Source of the DNA: Ridgeia piscesae
Taxonomy: Eukaryota > Annelida > Polychaeta > Sabellida > Siboglinidae
Assembly: GCA_025642075.2 (NCBI GenBank)
Contig: JAODUO010000044.1
Coordinates: 320,001-384,000, forward strand
Direction of reading: 5' to 3'
Length of the DNA: 64,000 bases
Shown: piece after piece, positions 1 to 11,730 of the stretch
How positions within the stretch are numbered: position 1 is the first letter of the stretch
Layout of the letters: every line of letters begins with the position of its first letter
Program-made: the position numbers and the translations under genes
The notes under the pieces: generated by a model
Told to the model about the DNA's origin: nothing
Databases searched by the model: none
What the model saw: only the letters and a program-made list of their open reading frames with translations

Positions 1-57
1 TATATATATACAATATATATATGTAATTATATATATATATATAATATAGCTAATACT

Positions 58-108
<51 letters not shown>

Positions 109-112
109 AATT
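1..112. repeat. (AT)n microsatellite
   Basis: The window opens in imperfect TA dinucleotide repeats with short interruptions. The tract is truncated by the window edge, so its true length is unknown. Confidence 0.95.
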
Positions 113-3100
113 TATTATTAAGTTTTGTATAGGTGTGTGTGTTAATATAATATGTGTAATAAAAAGAAACTGGATAAAGCCTTATATATGTTTTAATATG
201 ACTACATATACATATATATCCCATTAAATGCAGACTGGAAACAGTAGGACTTCACACAAGATTCCATCAGTATTATGGGTTATTACTAAATACAGAAAGA
301 TATTGCAACTATATAATTAATGTTCTGTGACGAATAGAGGTTCAGCCATTTTCTCGTTTATCAATTCGCCTCAAATGCCGCTCTGCTGGTTTGACTAGAA
401 TACCTGGAGACATACTTACAAATATTATACAACCATGGACAACAGACAGACACCTTTTTATCATTAATACTATTTTCCCTATTGTGTGTTCTAAGTACAG
501 TGTATTACTACCAAGCCATAATTTCAATTGGCTCTGCATCATAAGTACCAGAAACAGAATGGTGTTCGGATTAGAATTGCTTTTGGATTTTTTTTAGTTT
601 TTTTAGTGTGACCTTGCAATGCCCTTGGTGTCGCAGTTGATCCACTGAGCTTGACATGTGCATTGAGCTGGCATAATCAATGCATTTCTGCCTGCCTGGC
701 TGTCTGCTTTCTTTCTGCCGTCTTTCTTTCTTTGCATCTCACGTCAGTTTTCATAGATGACAACAGTTGATGGCCTGTAAATATTGTTTAGACAAGTAGA
801 TAAGCTAACAGGTATTAGGTGTCAAACATTTGTTAAACCATCCCAGTGTGTGCGGGTGTGCGTGCGTGCGTGCGTGCGTGCGGGCGGGCGTGCGGGCGTG
901 CATGCATGTCTAAATGACAGAAGCTGACATCTGACAACAGTTGGTTCAGTGGTACCAACAAGAAACACAATAAATTTCAAATCCTGTGACCTTTTATGAT
1001 GCCGTGGTTGAAATGTACGTCTGTGCATACAGTATGGTTGGCAGAATTTCCATTTTGGTACCAAAAATAAAATATCAGTAAAATAGTAACAAGATTTTCT
1101 TTTTAAAGAATACTAATATTATTATAGATATAATTTATTATCATTTATTTAAATAATTAAAATGTTTCTTCTCAGATACATATTGAACAGTCCTTCCTTT
1201 CATGTTGCACAACATATTTTTTACTGAAATGTGCATATTTAATTGCAGTCATGCAAAGTGAACTTTCTTTTGTTTGTTTTATAGTTTGTTGTTGTGACAA
1301 AGATTGACAGTGTCTCATTTGTTGAATAACTTCAAAAAAGTGACAGTGACAAATGATGTTCTTCCAAGGCGCTTAAGAGAAAAAATATATAGACATATAC
1401 GGTTACCAGATGATTCAAAAGTAACTTTGCCTGTAGCACTGACAAACGATAACTGATGAACAGATAAATACTGACACAACCCCACTTACTCATAGTTACT
1501 TAGAGGTGGATGCTTTGGTTCGCAAAGTCTAAATAAAATCTAACATTACATAGGGAAGGGTGGCTGTCTGTCTGTCACTGCGCATGTTGCAAGGGAAATT
1601 AATTGCTACAGTGGTGTCATCTACTGGGTGGAACTCATATTAGTGACACTACATGGTAGATAGAATGATGGATGGTGTCTTGGGTATTTTCTCGCTCCCC
1701 CTCCTGTCCTCCCAGTGACAGTGTTATGTTTAGTAGTCCGGTACTTTCCATTTTTATTCACTAAAGTCATTCAAGTAATTTCACAGCACCAAATAATTTG
1801 TGTGTGTGTGACTCAATTATACTTCAATGAAGTGTTTAATTAATATAACCAATATCATCATTGTAACCAAAGCAGTTCAGATGTAATATATTTGTTTTCT
1901 GTACGTTTCTTTCTAATATACTAAAATGTAGAATAGACTCAATTTTAAGGCTGAATTTACAGAACAACAGATGGTCTTCCTGCCTAAAAATGCAAAAGCT
2001 CTATGTCAACAAAATTGGCCACGACACCAATCTAGCTAAGTTACAAATGTTATAAGTCTATATAAAGACACAAACAAACTACAACACTGTGTTAGTCTTG
2101 TCTTTCTATGCCTTATCTGTTGCTGTCAGTGTCAATGCCTGCTTTGATGTGAATAGATTTATTTATATCTACATGTTGACTTCAGATACGGAGATGTTTG
2201 TCACATGAAGTCTTAATTGGTGTTCTCGGTCTGGCATGTGATATCTGGGTGTAGGCATTGTTGTGGTGTCGTCGGTAGTCTTGCCCGGCGCTAATTAGAA
2301 ATTAGGTGGTCATGGTATGAATTCTCGGAAACACGCGATATCATTCTGCACCATTGTCATATGACATTCCTGAGTAATACAATTTGCCAGTGGAGGTCGA
2401 TGCTTTGATTATATTGAGCCTTAGTTGCTAACAAGTGTACACAAGGCATAGCATTCTCGTGTTAATTATTCGAGAGCAGTTGAGTCCTTTCTGGTCAATC
2501 TGTTGGCGTGCTAAGAAAGAGTTTAATCAAGGTTTCATCAGTGCGAGGAATGAAGATTTGTATTGCTCTGGGATATATCGCCAGGATATCAAAGGTTAAC
2601 CTCATAGTTCCAGGTACTCGTTTATGCAAATGAGCAAACCAGGGCTCCGTGGAGTGGAGAGAACGTGGAGCGATAGTTAGAACAACAGCAAGGGAACTCC
2701 TAGTTTGTGCATGTCGTGATCACCTCTCGTAGCCAGGCAGTCATGTGTCATATACTAGTTTGGGTTCTTTACGTCCAGTGCTTGGCGTGTTCAAACAAAT
2801 GAAGTGTTCGTGCATGCAGACATGCGTGAGTGCCGTGAATTTGCGTGCACGCATGAATATAGGCCTAGGTAGAGAATGTAATCTGCATGCATTCGTGATT
2901 CCTCATTTTGTTTGAAAGAAGCTGACATTTGCGTGTGAGGCTAGTCACTGGGCCATCTGCAGTGGTTCCTTCATGTGTCACGTCAACGACACAGCAATCA
3001 TCAATGAGACTGGACTGACAGATGTTGTACAACATGGTCAGTGATTCCCAATGACCAGTTTCCTTTCGAAGTCCAGCTTGGGTCAATAACTCCTACAGCT

Positions 3101-3379
3101 GCACTGCACTGCAGCTATCATGAGATTCAGCCACCTAAATTATATTAGGCACGAGATATATTTGGCCGTATTTCCATGTGATCCCAGTGGGTTAGACAGC
3201 ATGGGGAAGTCATTCTGGGAGTTGGCATTGCAACGGCTTGTAGATAACGTGAGGCGGCTATTGAAATTGATTCTGACGGCTTGGGGAAGGGCAATGGAGA
3301 AGTATTTCTATGTCGGCATCGATGTCTTGCGCAACATGCGCACATAACCACTGTGCGAGAAGTCGTTTCTTGCGTTACT
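113..3379. other. unique AT-rich DNA, no gene seen
   Basis: This stretch holds ordinary AT-rich sequence apart from a GTGC-rich tract near 846-908. Open frames are short and show no splice-bounded or coding-like codon pattern. I see no RNA gene or recognisable transposon domain. It is most likely intergenic or intronic. Confidence 0.6.
846..908. repeat. (GTGC)n microsatellite
   Basis: GTGC/GTGCGGGC tetranucleotide repeats end in GCATGCATG. Alternating purine-pyrimidine sequence of this kind recurs on both strands through the window (15.3, 28.2, 29.3 and 48.2 kb). Confidence 0.9.
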
Positions 3380-3429
3380 TGCTGTGTTACTCCATGCTGG
3401 TTTCCAGTCAGTTGTGTCTTGCGTAGTCT

Positions 3430-3850
3430 GGAGATATTTTGAGTTAATAGTTGTGTTACACGGCTGTATTGCAACTTCTCATGATGTGGATTTGTTGTGA
3501 ATGTGTTACAACTGTGTTGAGATGTTTTTGCAGCTGTGATGCAAATGTGTTGCAGTTGTGATGAGGCAGTAAAGATGGGTTCTAGATGTACCATTAACAT
3601 TTTGTGGTTGTGATGTGACTACCCTGGAATGTTTCAGTTCTGTTGCAGATATGTGGATGTGCGGTGGTCCAGTTGTGGATGTACTGTAGCTGTGTTGTGG
3701 ATATGCTGTATAGTTGTGTTGTGTGTTGCTGATGTGTTGCACGTGTCATGCAGATGTGTTGTAGCTGTGTAGTAGATACATTGCAAATGTGTACAGGATG
3801 TGTGTCGCTGTGTTGTAGCTGTGTTGCCACTACACCGTGGTTGTATGGCA
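3430..3850. repeat. degenerate GTTGTG-rich repeat
   Basis: Loose, poorly phased repetitions of words such as GTGTTGCAG, GTTGTGATG and GTGTTGTAG occur throughout. The open frames here in several phases (His/Thr/Gln-rich on -) are a by-product of this low-complexity composition. It is probably an old, decayed minisatellite. Confidence 0.6.
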
Positions 3851-4017
3851 GGTAAATAAATGTGGAAAAACTTCAACGCATTTACCAAAAACACTGTGCA
3901 AGGAAATAGATTACTAGTTTTGTTACTTTGCACAGAGTGTTACCAGTCATCAAAGAAAACCATACACTTTCATTCATACACTACTACAACCTTTTTAATC
4001 TGCATCCATCAGATGTA

Positions 4018-4242
4018 CAATGATTGTACAAGGACTGTTTCATTCCAATGATTGTATAACATCTGTTTCATTCCAATGATTGTATAACATCTGTTTCATT
4101 CCAATGGTTGTACAACTTCCGTTTCATTCCAATGATTGTACAAGACCTGTTTCATTCCAATGACTGTATAAGACCTATTTCATTCCAATGATTGTACAAC
4201 ATCTGTTTCATTCCAGTGACTGTACATCTGTTTCATTCCATT
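4018..4242. repeat. 28-bp minisatellite, about 7 copies
   Basis: A 28-bp unit with the core TTTCATTCCAATGATTGTA is repeated head to tail from a partial copy at 4018 to a truncated copy at 4242. Copies differ mainly at three sites (ATTG/ACTG, ATAAC/ACAAG and the last two bases). Confidence 0.9.
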
Positions 4243-6850
4243 ACTGAGAACGTATCTATTCATCCATACACCTGGGAAAGTGGGACAATAAGAACAGATT
4301 GAAACCACCCAAGTAGCAACAGGACATGTGTGAACAGCAACCCTACAATTAACACTGGGCATTTCTTGACAGCAGTACCAGGCTTCAGTGCTGCACGTCT
4401 AGCTGCATGCATACGCACAGACGGAGAATTTTTTTGAGCACACCTTGTTCACCGAAAGGGCAGGAGTCGGTTTACATTTAGTGACTATAAACATTCTGTG
4501 ATTCGTACATGCCATTAGCTGGTCTTTGATTTGTGGTTGCTGTTCATTAAGGTCGCTAAGGTTGTTACTGTAAGTGAACAAAGCCATCAGATCGTTTCAC
4601 TTTCACTCTTCGACTTATATTACAGTATCATATTTACATATATTTCTCCCTGTGTGGAAGGTTTCCGTCGTGTTGTGGGAGTTTGTTTAACCGCATCGTG
4701 ATTCTCTCTCTCTCATTTCCATTTTATCTGTGTGCTGTGTTATTACAGTGTTCATCGACTGTTTGTCAGGAGTTTTAACTGAGTCTAGAGATGTCTTAAA
4801 ACTGGGTTTTCATCCTCACCATCAAGCCTTGAAAAGGTCGTTAAAAGTTCCCAAAAGGTCTTCAAAGTAATTACATCATACTAGATCCATGTTATTTGTC
4901 ATCAAAGGTCATAAAGATAGACAGTGGGTTATTGGGAAGACCACTGGGAAACATATAACTTTTTTAAAGTGTTTATCTGACAAAAATCAGTCATTATTTA
5001 TGAATATATACGGGTCTTAATATTAGAATAAATAAATTATGATAAAGCTACTCTATTCCCTACAGCTGACATTTACAGCAGAAACACAGCCCAACAAGTA
5101 CAGACTGAACGAACTTTCTTAATGCAACAGAAAACCTAGCCTCTCTTTGAAACCTGGCCAAGTTACCCGTGCCTCATAATACACAAGTGATCAGAATACA
5201 TACAGCCCAGCCCAGGGCACAGAAACATGATATACAATGGCCTAACAGTTATGTCTTTGCACTGTCTTCACGACTGTTGTTCAGCCGAAATCCCAGGCGT
5301 GCCCTTAGAAGTGTAATTTAATGCCGTCCACTTTGCTCATATAAAATATTGCTGTCAGCTAATTTTGATACAGTCTGCCCCATTGTCTGTAGATTAAAAG
5401 CTTGCAATGCGTCTTACGGCCGGGCACCGCCTAGTGACATGATCCACCAAAGATTGTACCATTCTTGACATTTGTCATCCGTGTAGGTGCGATTAATTAA
5501 ACATCTTGTTGCTCGTGGGAAATTCGAGTGTGCGTATGTTGCAGCATGGCATGTTGTGGGTCCATAAAAAGTGTTGTTTCTTTAAGCCTGTGTCTGATGC
5601 TTCAAGGGATGTGAACATCGTGTTAGAAACCTCGCTCATTTTGCTGAATCTACACAGATTAAAGATCAATCTTGATGAATCGCTGTTGGACAGTCTTACA
5701 TGACAAAGCCAGTTCATTTGTGGAATATTACTGTCATCTCGCTGGGTATAATTTACACGTTAAAATAGTACCAGTTTGTCGTCGTCTCATGGTCGTCTTT
5801 CTCTAAATGTCTTCAATCATTTGGCTGATTAGTCTAATATTGGGAATTTAGATAATGATTGTTACTCAGCTGAGTGAATCCACGGGAAGTGTTTCCCTTC
5901 CTCTGTGTGCGATCCCTTGCTTCCCCTGGCCCAGACACCAGACGGAAGGGATGGGTAACCTGCAGCTTACACCATTTCTTTTGAAAAACAGGGTTAATGA
6001 AGAAGCCAAACTTTCAACACAGCAGTACCTAAAACTGATCACATCAGGATCGCCCTTCAGTTCCACTAAAGAACATGAGTGCTTCACCTGTCTTCCTTAT
6101 GATCCCGCTTACATAATAATACAGAGCTGTTTCTTCTTGGCATATTAGGTCTATCACAATAGTAGCATCAGCAGCCAAAATGTCACGGTGATTTGAAAAA
6201 TTTGTTTTCCGATTTATCAGATGCACCGGGTTATAAATGGCACATAGTCATCTCGGGGGATGACAGTTATAATTATGAATTATAATTTCGTTTTCCCTGA
6301 AGCTGTGTGCCATAATCTGATAACGTTATTACTTAAATAAATGCATTTGAAAGCTGGTGATGTTGTCTGATCAAGTTGTCATTTTCTATGAGAAGCTCCG
6401 ATTGAGTTCCCATTCCTGGGCCTTTTACAGCGGCTATCAACCTTGTTACTGTTTATGTAACATAAGGTCAATTCTTACAACAGGAGACCACATTTCTGAA
6501 TTAGCCTATCTCTGTGGTACAGCTGTATTAATTAATTCCGTGAATTTGCCATCTCATCGTAATTATGGTGGGCATCTTATGGGAGTTTACTACTAACACT
6601 GTATTTCCAAAGATAACCTGCTTTCTGAAGACAGCCAGACTTAGAAACAAATGTTTATCACAGTGTCAGAGAACTTGTTCTCATCTGTATTGACATTGCG
6701 TAAACATATGAGTCATATTAAGATTGTTGTTGATATTGACGTGACTGCATGCTCAAGAAATTTTAAATAATGCTTGTTTTTATAATAATCAACACTCATG
6801 GTTTAGAAAAAATATATAGCCATGATGGATAATGCAGTGCATTTCTGTTA
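4243..6850. other. unique DNA, no supported gene
   Basis: The sequence is mixed and mostly AT-rich. A 97-codon ATG frame on + at 5855-6148 resembles no known family, lacks a coding-like codon pattern and has an overlapping open frame on -; I treat it as chance. Nothing else is supported. Confidence 0.5.
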
Positions 6851-6909
6851 ATATAATATATATATATATATTTATATATATAAAATATATATTTATATAT
6901 CACACACCC

Positions 6910-6955
<46 letters not shown>
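6851..6955. repeat. (AT)n then (CA)n compound microsatellite
   Basis: A TATATA tract with AAATATATAT interruptions runs directly into CACACACCCCCC and then an uninterrupted CA run. Confidence 0.95.
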
Positions 6956-6956
<1 letters not shown>

Positions 6957-7837
6957 CTATACATGTATATGTTTATACTGTTGCAAGATTATTTTGTCAT
7001 TGTACGCTAAAAAGCAGGCCTCCAGTAAATAAAACAAACTAACCCCTACACGAGCTAGTGAATTCACATTAGCCATCTGTTAAAGTTTAATTTCAGATTG
7101 GTATCATGTGTATTTCACTCCAAGAATTCAGCTAGATAGATGGATCAATATCATCGAAGTGTGTTTCATGTCGACTTAATGGAAACACATCATACCAAAC
7201 AGGTGAGGCAGAAGGAGGCTCGGTTCTAAGAAACAACGTGACTTTACGTTGGTCTATGCAGCAAAGAAGACAATTCTACTTCAGCGGACTGACGTCTTGG
7301 TTTCTACATATGTTTATTTTGATGAACGTGTTTTAATTATCTCTGGCAAGAAACTGGGTTGGGCACGTCATATTTTGACCGACTTTTGTGGGTTGCGTCG
7401 GCAGGTTGTCAATATTACAGTTGTTGAAGTGTAATATTTGCACAAATATGTAATCAATCTTGAAAAGTGTTGAGTCGTGACAACTTATACAACTTATGGG
7501 ATGTTATTGGATTTGTGTTCACCAAAGATGGGTATTTTGAGATAATTGGTTTAGCATTAATCTTGATGATTAATTATATATAACAAAGTGGGGGATTGCA
7601 ACAGAGAATGTGTCAATAAACCACTTGTAAGCTATGCCGATGTCCCCATTATCTGTTAACACACAACCACACGCACGCATGCACAAATTCACACACGCAT
7701 GCTCACATCATTATTTAATTTAAATGGATGTTGAACACAAATACTTACCTTAGCTTTTATTTACAAGTTTGTATATTTCAATTTCCATATTTATACAGCT
7801 GATGTTGTAAATGTTCTGCAGAAATGTTCTATTGAGT
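6956..7837. other. unique AT-rich DNA
   Basis: No gene-like feature is visible. Short CACACGCACGCATGCAC-like words occur near 7660-7710. Confidence 0.5.
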
Positions 7838-8127
7838 CAGAAGGGGGGGTGAAGAAGAAGGGGAGGGAGAAAAGGAGGGGAGGGAGAAGAGGGGGATTGA
7901 TAGCAGGGGAGGCAGAAGAGGGGGAGGGGAGAAGGAGGGGAGGGAAAAGATGGGGTGGGTGAAAAGGAGGGGAGGGAGAAGAGGGGAAGTGAGAGAAGGA
8001 AGGAGGGGGCTTGATAGCAGGGGAGGGGAGAAGGAGGGGAGGGAGAAGAGGGGGTGGGAGAGAAGGATGGGGAAGGAGGGAAGGGAGAAGAGAGGGAGGG
8101 AGAGGGAGGGGGACAGCAAGAGAAAGC
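7838..8127. repeat. polypurine (G-rich) minisatellite
   Basis: This is an almost pure purine strand built from variants of GGAGGGGAGGGAGAAGAGG with irregular ~30-bp periodicity. The long open frames here (Pro/Ser/Leu-rich on -, Arg/Gly/Glu-rich on +) are low-complexity artefacts. Repeated GGGG/GGG runs make G-quadruplex or triplex formation possible, which is inference. Confidence 0.9.
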
Positions 8128-8447
8128 CATGGTTGGATAGAAGTATTGTACACAATGTGCACAATGTCTTTGTTCTTCTAATGAGTGTCCTTGACTGGGA
8201 CCACCAAGGCCAAGTGATCAGAGAGAGCGGGGGAGTGGATGGATGTAAGAGGGCGAAGGTGTCAAACTTAATTAACATCTCACCACGTGTGCAGGGACTG
8301 TGCACACCAGGTAAAGCCCACAGGAGTTCGGGGGTCAGTCCAGCATGAATTGAGCACATTGTGGCCCAAGTTCAACCTGGTGCTCTAGAACAGAATAGTT
8401 TAAATATAGGTACCTCGTTTACTTTTTACTCGCTCGCCTGTTGTTTT

Positions 8448-8817
8448 CAGGTAGGCTGTGCGCAGGTGATAAACAGTGAAGTTTTTCGGGTGCTTTGTTT
8501 TTGTTCCGCACGTGTGTGTATGTGGCTGCACGTTTGTTATTCTGACGTTTCCGTTCACAGCTGTCCAGTTTAAAAATAACTTTTTAATAATTGATTATTT
8601 CCATTGTTGACCATTGGTGAGTGTGGCGTAGAGTCAGTGACGTCCCTAAAGGCTTCACAGTGACGATTCTCAGCACAGATATGTGAAGAGATTGCTAATA
8701 CTTGTGAGGACAAGATTAACAGAGAGAACATGTTCGAGGTGGTGTTATTCCCTTGGATGCTGTGTCAGGTGCGATACGTCTAAATTGACACAAGAAAGCT
8801 GCCAATGAAATATTAAA
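8448..8817 (+). repeat. left arm of inverted repeat
   Basis: This arm matches the reverse complement of 10459-10836. The outer ~270 bp differ at about eight single bases. The inner third holds two indels relative to the other arm. It ends at GCTGCCAATGAAATATTAAA. Confidence 0.95.
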
Positions 8818-9602
8818 GCCGTCTTCAATTGGTTCAATTTGTCTATACAAGTAATTAATTTGTTGGTAGTCACTCGTCACAAATTAGTGGATGTATCTCA
8901 TTAAAAAGTTGGCATGGGCATCTCATTTTGGTTGGTAAACATTTTTTGCAAATTTGGCAAGTGATTGTAAATCACATTAGAAATGATTACGTCGTTATAA
9001 ATTACATTAAGCGTGATAGACCAAGTAGCAAGTTATTTATAAATATGAGATTAAGATCATTGGCAATGGGAAAGTAACATGTTTGTCCGTTTTTGATAAT
9101 AAGTTCGCTTGCTGTTATTTAGTCCTTACTGCACTGCCATAGTTTTGTCGTATATTTCTATTTCTATGAAGACAATTTGTACTAAGTCCATATTCCTTTC
9201 CGTTGGTTGTGTTTTTGTTATTTTTTATTCTAATAAATCTCATAAGTTTGCAATATCTTAGTTATTAGCCACACTTGTCACATTCCTCATTATGTGAAAA
9301 AATCTCATAAATTAGGGAATGGAGTCAAAATATGTGAATTATATTACCAAAGAAATCTATTAGAAATAGTTCACACACAACATGGGAACAAATCATTAAT
9401 CATTTTGACATGACATTCTCAGCAATGTTTTCCAGTCTTGCTTGCAGTGAATTATATTATTAAAATGGCATAACCTGTGTTGTGGTCTCTCGGTGACACC
9501 CTAGTTTTCTCTCCAGCTGGCGAAGTCTGTTTAAAAAGATTTAAAAATTGTCATTGAAAGAGACACTAGGGTGGCAAATGGTCAGTGAAGTTGATGGCTC
9601 CA

Positions 9603-9835
9603 TGACAGACTTGTTCAAAACAGATCCACCTCAACCCACCAGGGAAGCATTCAGCCATGCTGGAATTGCTATGCAAAGACTATTCGTGCATAATCATCCA
9701 CCACTGTCAGTAGCCAGGTAATATTCTATACACCTAATTGAACTGGAGCAATGTGGAATGCACAAACTCAACCATTATTCAAAGAGGCAACAAGGATTAC
9801 TTCCAACCGAGAATATCTCATCTAACAGTCCAAAT
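9603..9835 (-). mobile_element. second, more decayed copy of the SINE-like element
   Basis: The segment starting TGACAGACTTGTTCA matches the one starting at 10200 in the same orientation. Shared blocks include AGCATTCAGCCA, CATGCT, ATCATCCACCACTGTC, AGTAGCCAGGTA and GAACTGGAGCAATGT. The tRNA-like head is badly degraded around 9780-9835. The offset between copies is about 597 bp. Confidence 0.6.
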
Positions 9836-10199
9836 CACTGCAGGTTTACATATAGGAAAGGAAGAAAGGGATAGCACTGTAATACAGCTTGCTGTGAAAT
9901 GTCGTTAGGTCAAAGTAACAGACTGACCCAGTGACGGCAAACCTGAAGACACGTAGCTGGACTTTGAAGGTGTCCAGCAGTACCTGGAGTTGGCAACAAC
10001 TCTCCTAATTGGAAGCTCCATGTGTATCTTTAATGAAGATGCTGGCCGTGGAATGTGATATCCACCACGTATAGAGAGCTGACACAATGACATTTATGCA
10101 GGTCAGTTTTGTGAAACAGAAACTGGTGGTAAGTGATCTGGCTACAAAGCTGGTCAATTTCTAGGAAACGTTTGTGAAAAAGTATTGTATTATATTCAT

Positions 10200-10446
10200 T
10201 GACAGACCTGTTCACTCAGACACCATTTCAGCTTCTCTGGAAAGCATCCAGCCACATGCTACAATTAATGCGCGAAGGATGCTCCACCACTGTCTATAGT
10301 CAGGTACTCAGCTATACAGCTGAGTGAACTGGAGCAATGTAGAGTGAAAAAACGTGCCCAAGGTTTTAACACCACAGCACAGGATTCGAAACCGGGTTCT
10401 CGTTATTGAGAGTCCGAAGCTCTACCCCTGAGCCATTGTGCTCTAC
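10200..10446 (-). mobile_element. tRNA-derived SINE-like element
   Basis: On the - strand from about 10446 the sequence starts AGCACAATGGCTCAGGGGTA and carries a box A-like TGGCTCAGGGGTAGAGC, followed by a box B-like GGTTTCGAATCC. GCTC and GAGC flank the box A loop as a D-stem would, and AGCACA near the start can pair with TGTGCT just after box B, as in an acceptor stem. The anticodon and T stems are degraded, so this is not a working tRNA. The downstream body (TTGGGCACG, then a CAGTTCACTCAGCTGTATAG core) recalls conserved-core invertebrate SINEs, a resemblance from memory. It lies directly inside the right inverted arm. Confidence 0.65.
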
Positions 10447-10458
10447 TATTTAATCTAA

Positions 10459-10836
10459 TTTAAAATTTCATTGGCAGCTTTCTGGTGTAAATTTAGACGT
10501 ATCGTGTGAGAAGGCAATAAAACACACTCGACACAGCAACCAAGGGAATAACACCATCTCGAACATGTTCTCTCTTAATGAAGCATTAGCAATCTCTTCA
10601 CATATCAGTGCTGAGAATCGTCACTGTGAAGCCCTTAGGGACGTCACTGACCCTACGCCACACTCACCAATGGTCAACAATGGAAATGATCAATTATTAA
10701 AAAGTTATTTTTAAACTGGACAGCTGTGAACGGAAACGTCAGAATAACAAACGTGCAACCACATACACACACATGCGGAACAAAAACAAAGCACCCGAAA
10801 AACATCACTATTTATCACCTGCGCACAGCCTACCTG
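10459..10836 (-). repeat. right arm of inverted repeat
   Basis: This is the reverse-complement copy of 8448-8817. It carries an extra ~20-bp segment beside the GATACGTCTAAAT motif and lacks ~12 bp next to the AGAGAGAACATG motif. Confidence 0.95.
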
Positions 10837-11061
10837 GGATTTCAGTTATAATTCAGCATTCTTGCTACCAGTATTAGCTTTAATTACAATAGTCATAAAG
10901 CAATTAATTATCGTAACTAATTACAAATTACATGCACTCCATTGGAATCTGGTAAGACAATGCCATATCGTTTTCAATTGTCAGCGTTACTGAAAGTTGG
11001 GGTGATTGCATAAACAAAAAAACAGGTTTACAATGATTAGACACAGAAGAATTGGTTTTAT

Positions 11062-11092
11062 GTGCCGCGGCTCTACCGCGTGGGTGTAGATA
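11062..11092 (-). mobile_element. tRNA-like box A fragment
   Basis: The - strand reads CCCACGCGGTAGAGCCGC, which resembles a tRNA D-arm/box A. It matches 16 of 18 bases with 24383-24400. No clear box B is visible downstream on the - strand, so this may be a SINE relic or a chance match. Confidence 0.35.
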
Positions 11093-11661
11093 TCGTGCTG
11101 TGTAATATAGATGCACAAACAAACTCACGGTGCATTATACACTGCACACTTCAGGCAACTGCGAATGAGTCATTTGTAGTCGTGATTGAACAGTCACCTG
11201 GCAGTGTCTTCCAAATTCCAGTACACTCACATGTCTGGAGACTTGCAGAAGTGCGGTCATCCACAAGGTTGTGGCTTCAATTAGTACAGCTTCTTTCACA
11301 ATAGATGTGATGAAAATGTTGTTTTTGTCATTTACCCTGAAAGTCCAAAGTGGTGCTTTGAAAATTAGGTCCTGGATTTCAAATTTCAATGTTTTGTCTG
11401 ATCAAAATTATTTGATATGTGTACCCATTGATATAAATTATGGTAATTTTTCAGTAGATTTGGGTAATATTTGTGTGTCATTTTTTAACCTTTTTAAATT
11501 TAACTGAATTTATTTTGGTAAAAAGAACCTAATTTTTGCACTTGATCCAAAACGGAGACTGAGACTTTTGTAGTAACAGAAAAGCAGTGAACATTTGATA
11601 AATAGGGGTTTGAATTAGTATAGCATACATTTTACAAAAGATCTTTTGAAGTAACTTTAAT

Positions 11662-11730
11662 TGTAAAGTGTAAAGCACTTTGGGCAGCCCTGAGGACTGG
11701 ATACTGTGGTATATGAGAACTTATCTTGAT
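11662..11730 (+). mobile_element. SINE 3'-tail-like motif
   Basis: The words GTAAAGCACTTTGGGCAGCC and, shortly after, GGATACTGTGGTATATGAGA match a widespread animal SINE tail pattern (GTAAAGCGCTTTG, then GC-TATATAA) recalled from other genomes. No head or body is recognisable upstream, so it would be a 5'-truncated relic. Assignment is by memory. Confidence 0.4.

Larger units (their letters stand above)
8448..10836. mobile_element. 2.4-kb element with long inverted terminal arms
   Basis: The ends, CAGGTAGGCTGTGCGCAGGT at 8448 and its complement ending at 10836, begin two arms of about 370 and 378 bp in inverted orientation. By eye the arms align at roughly 96%, with about 15 substitutions and two indels. 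The ~1.64-kb spacer holds no long ORF or transposase motif but carries two SINE-like direct copies. I see no convincing target-site duplication. It could be a non-autonomous long-TIR or foldback DNA element with nested SINE-like DNA, or a segmental inverted duplication. The repeat is directly visible; the transposon identity is inferred. Confidence 0.65.

Noticed and set aside
7791..8359. 176- and 123-codon Pro/Ser/Leu frames
   Set aside because: Translation of a polypurine/polypyrimidine minisatellite.
9495..9585. CACCCTAGT / ACTAGGGTG pair as transposon ends
   Set aside because: Only nine bases pair perfectly and there is no duplication or element between them; likely chance.
10370..10446. 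Functional tRNA gene on -
   Set aside because: Boxes A and B are present, but the anticodon and T stems do not pair properly and a SINE-like body follows; a tRNA-derived relic fits better.
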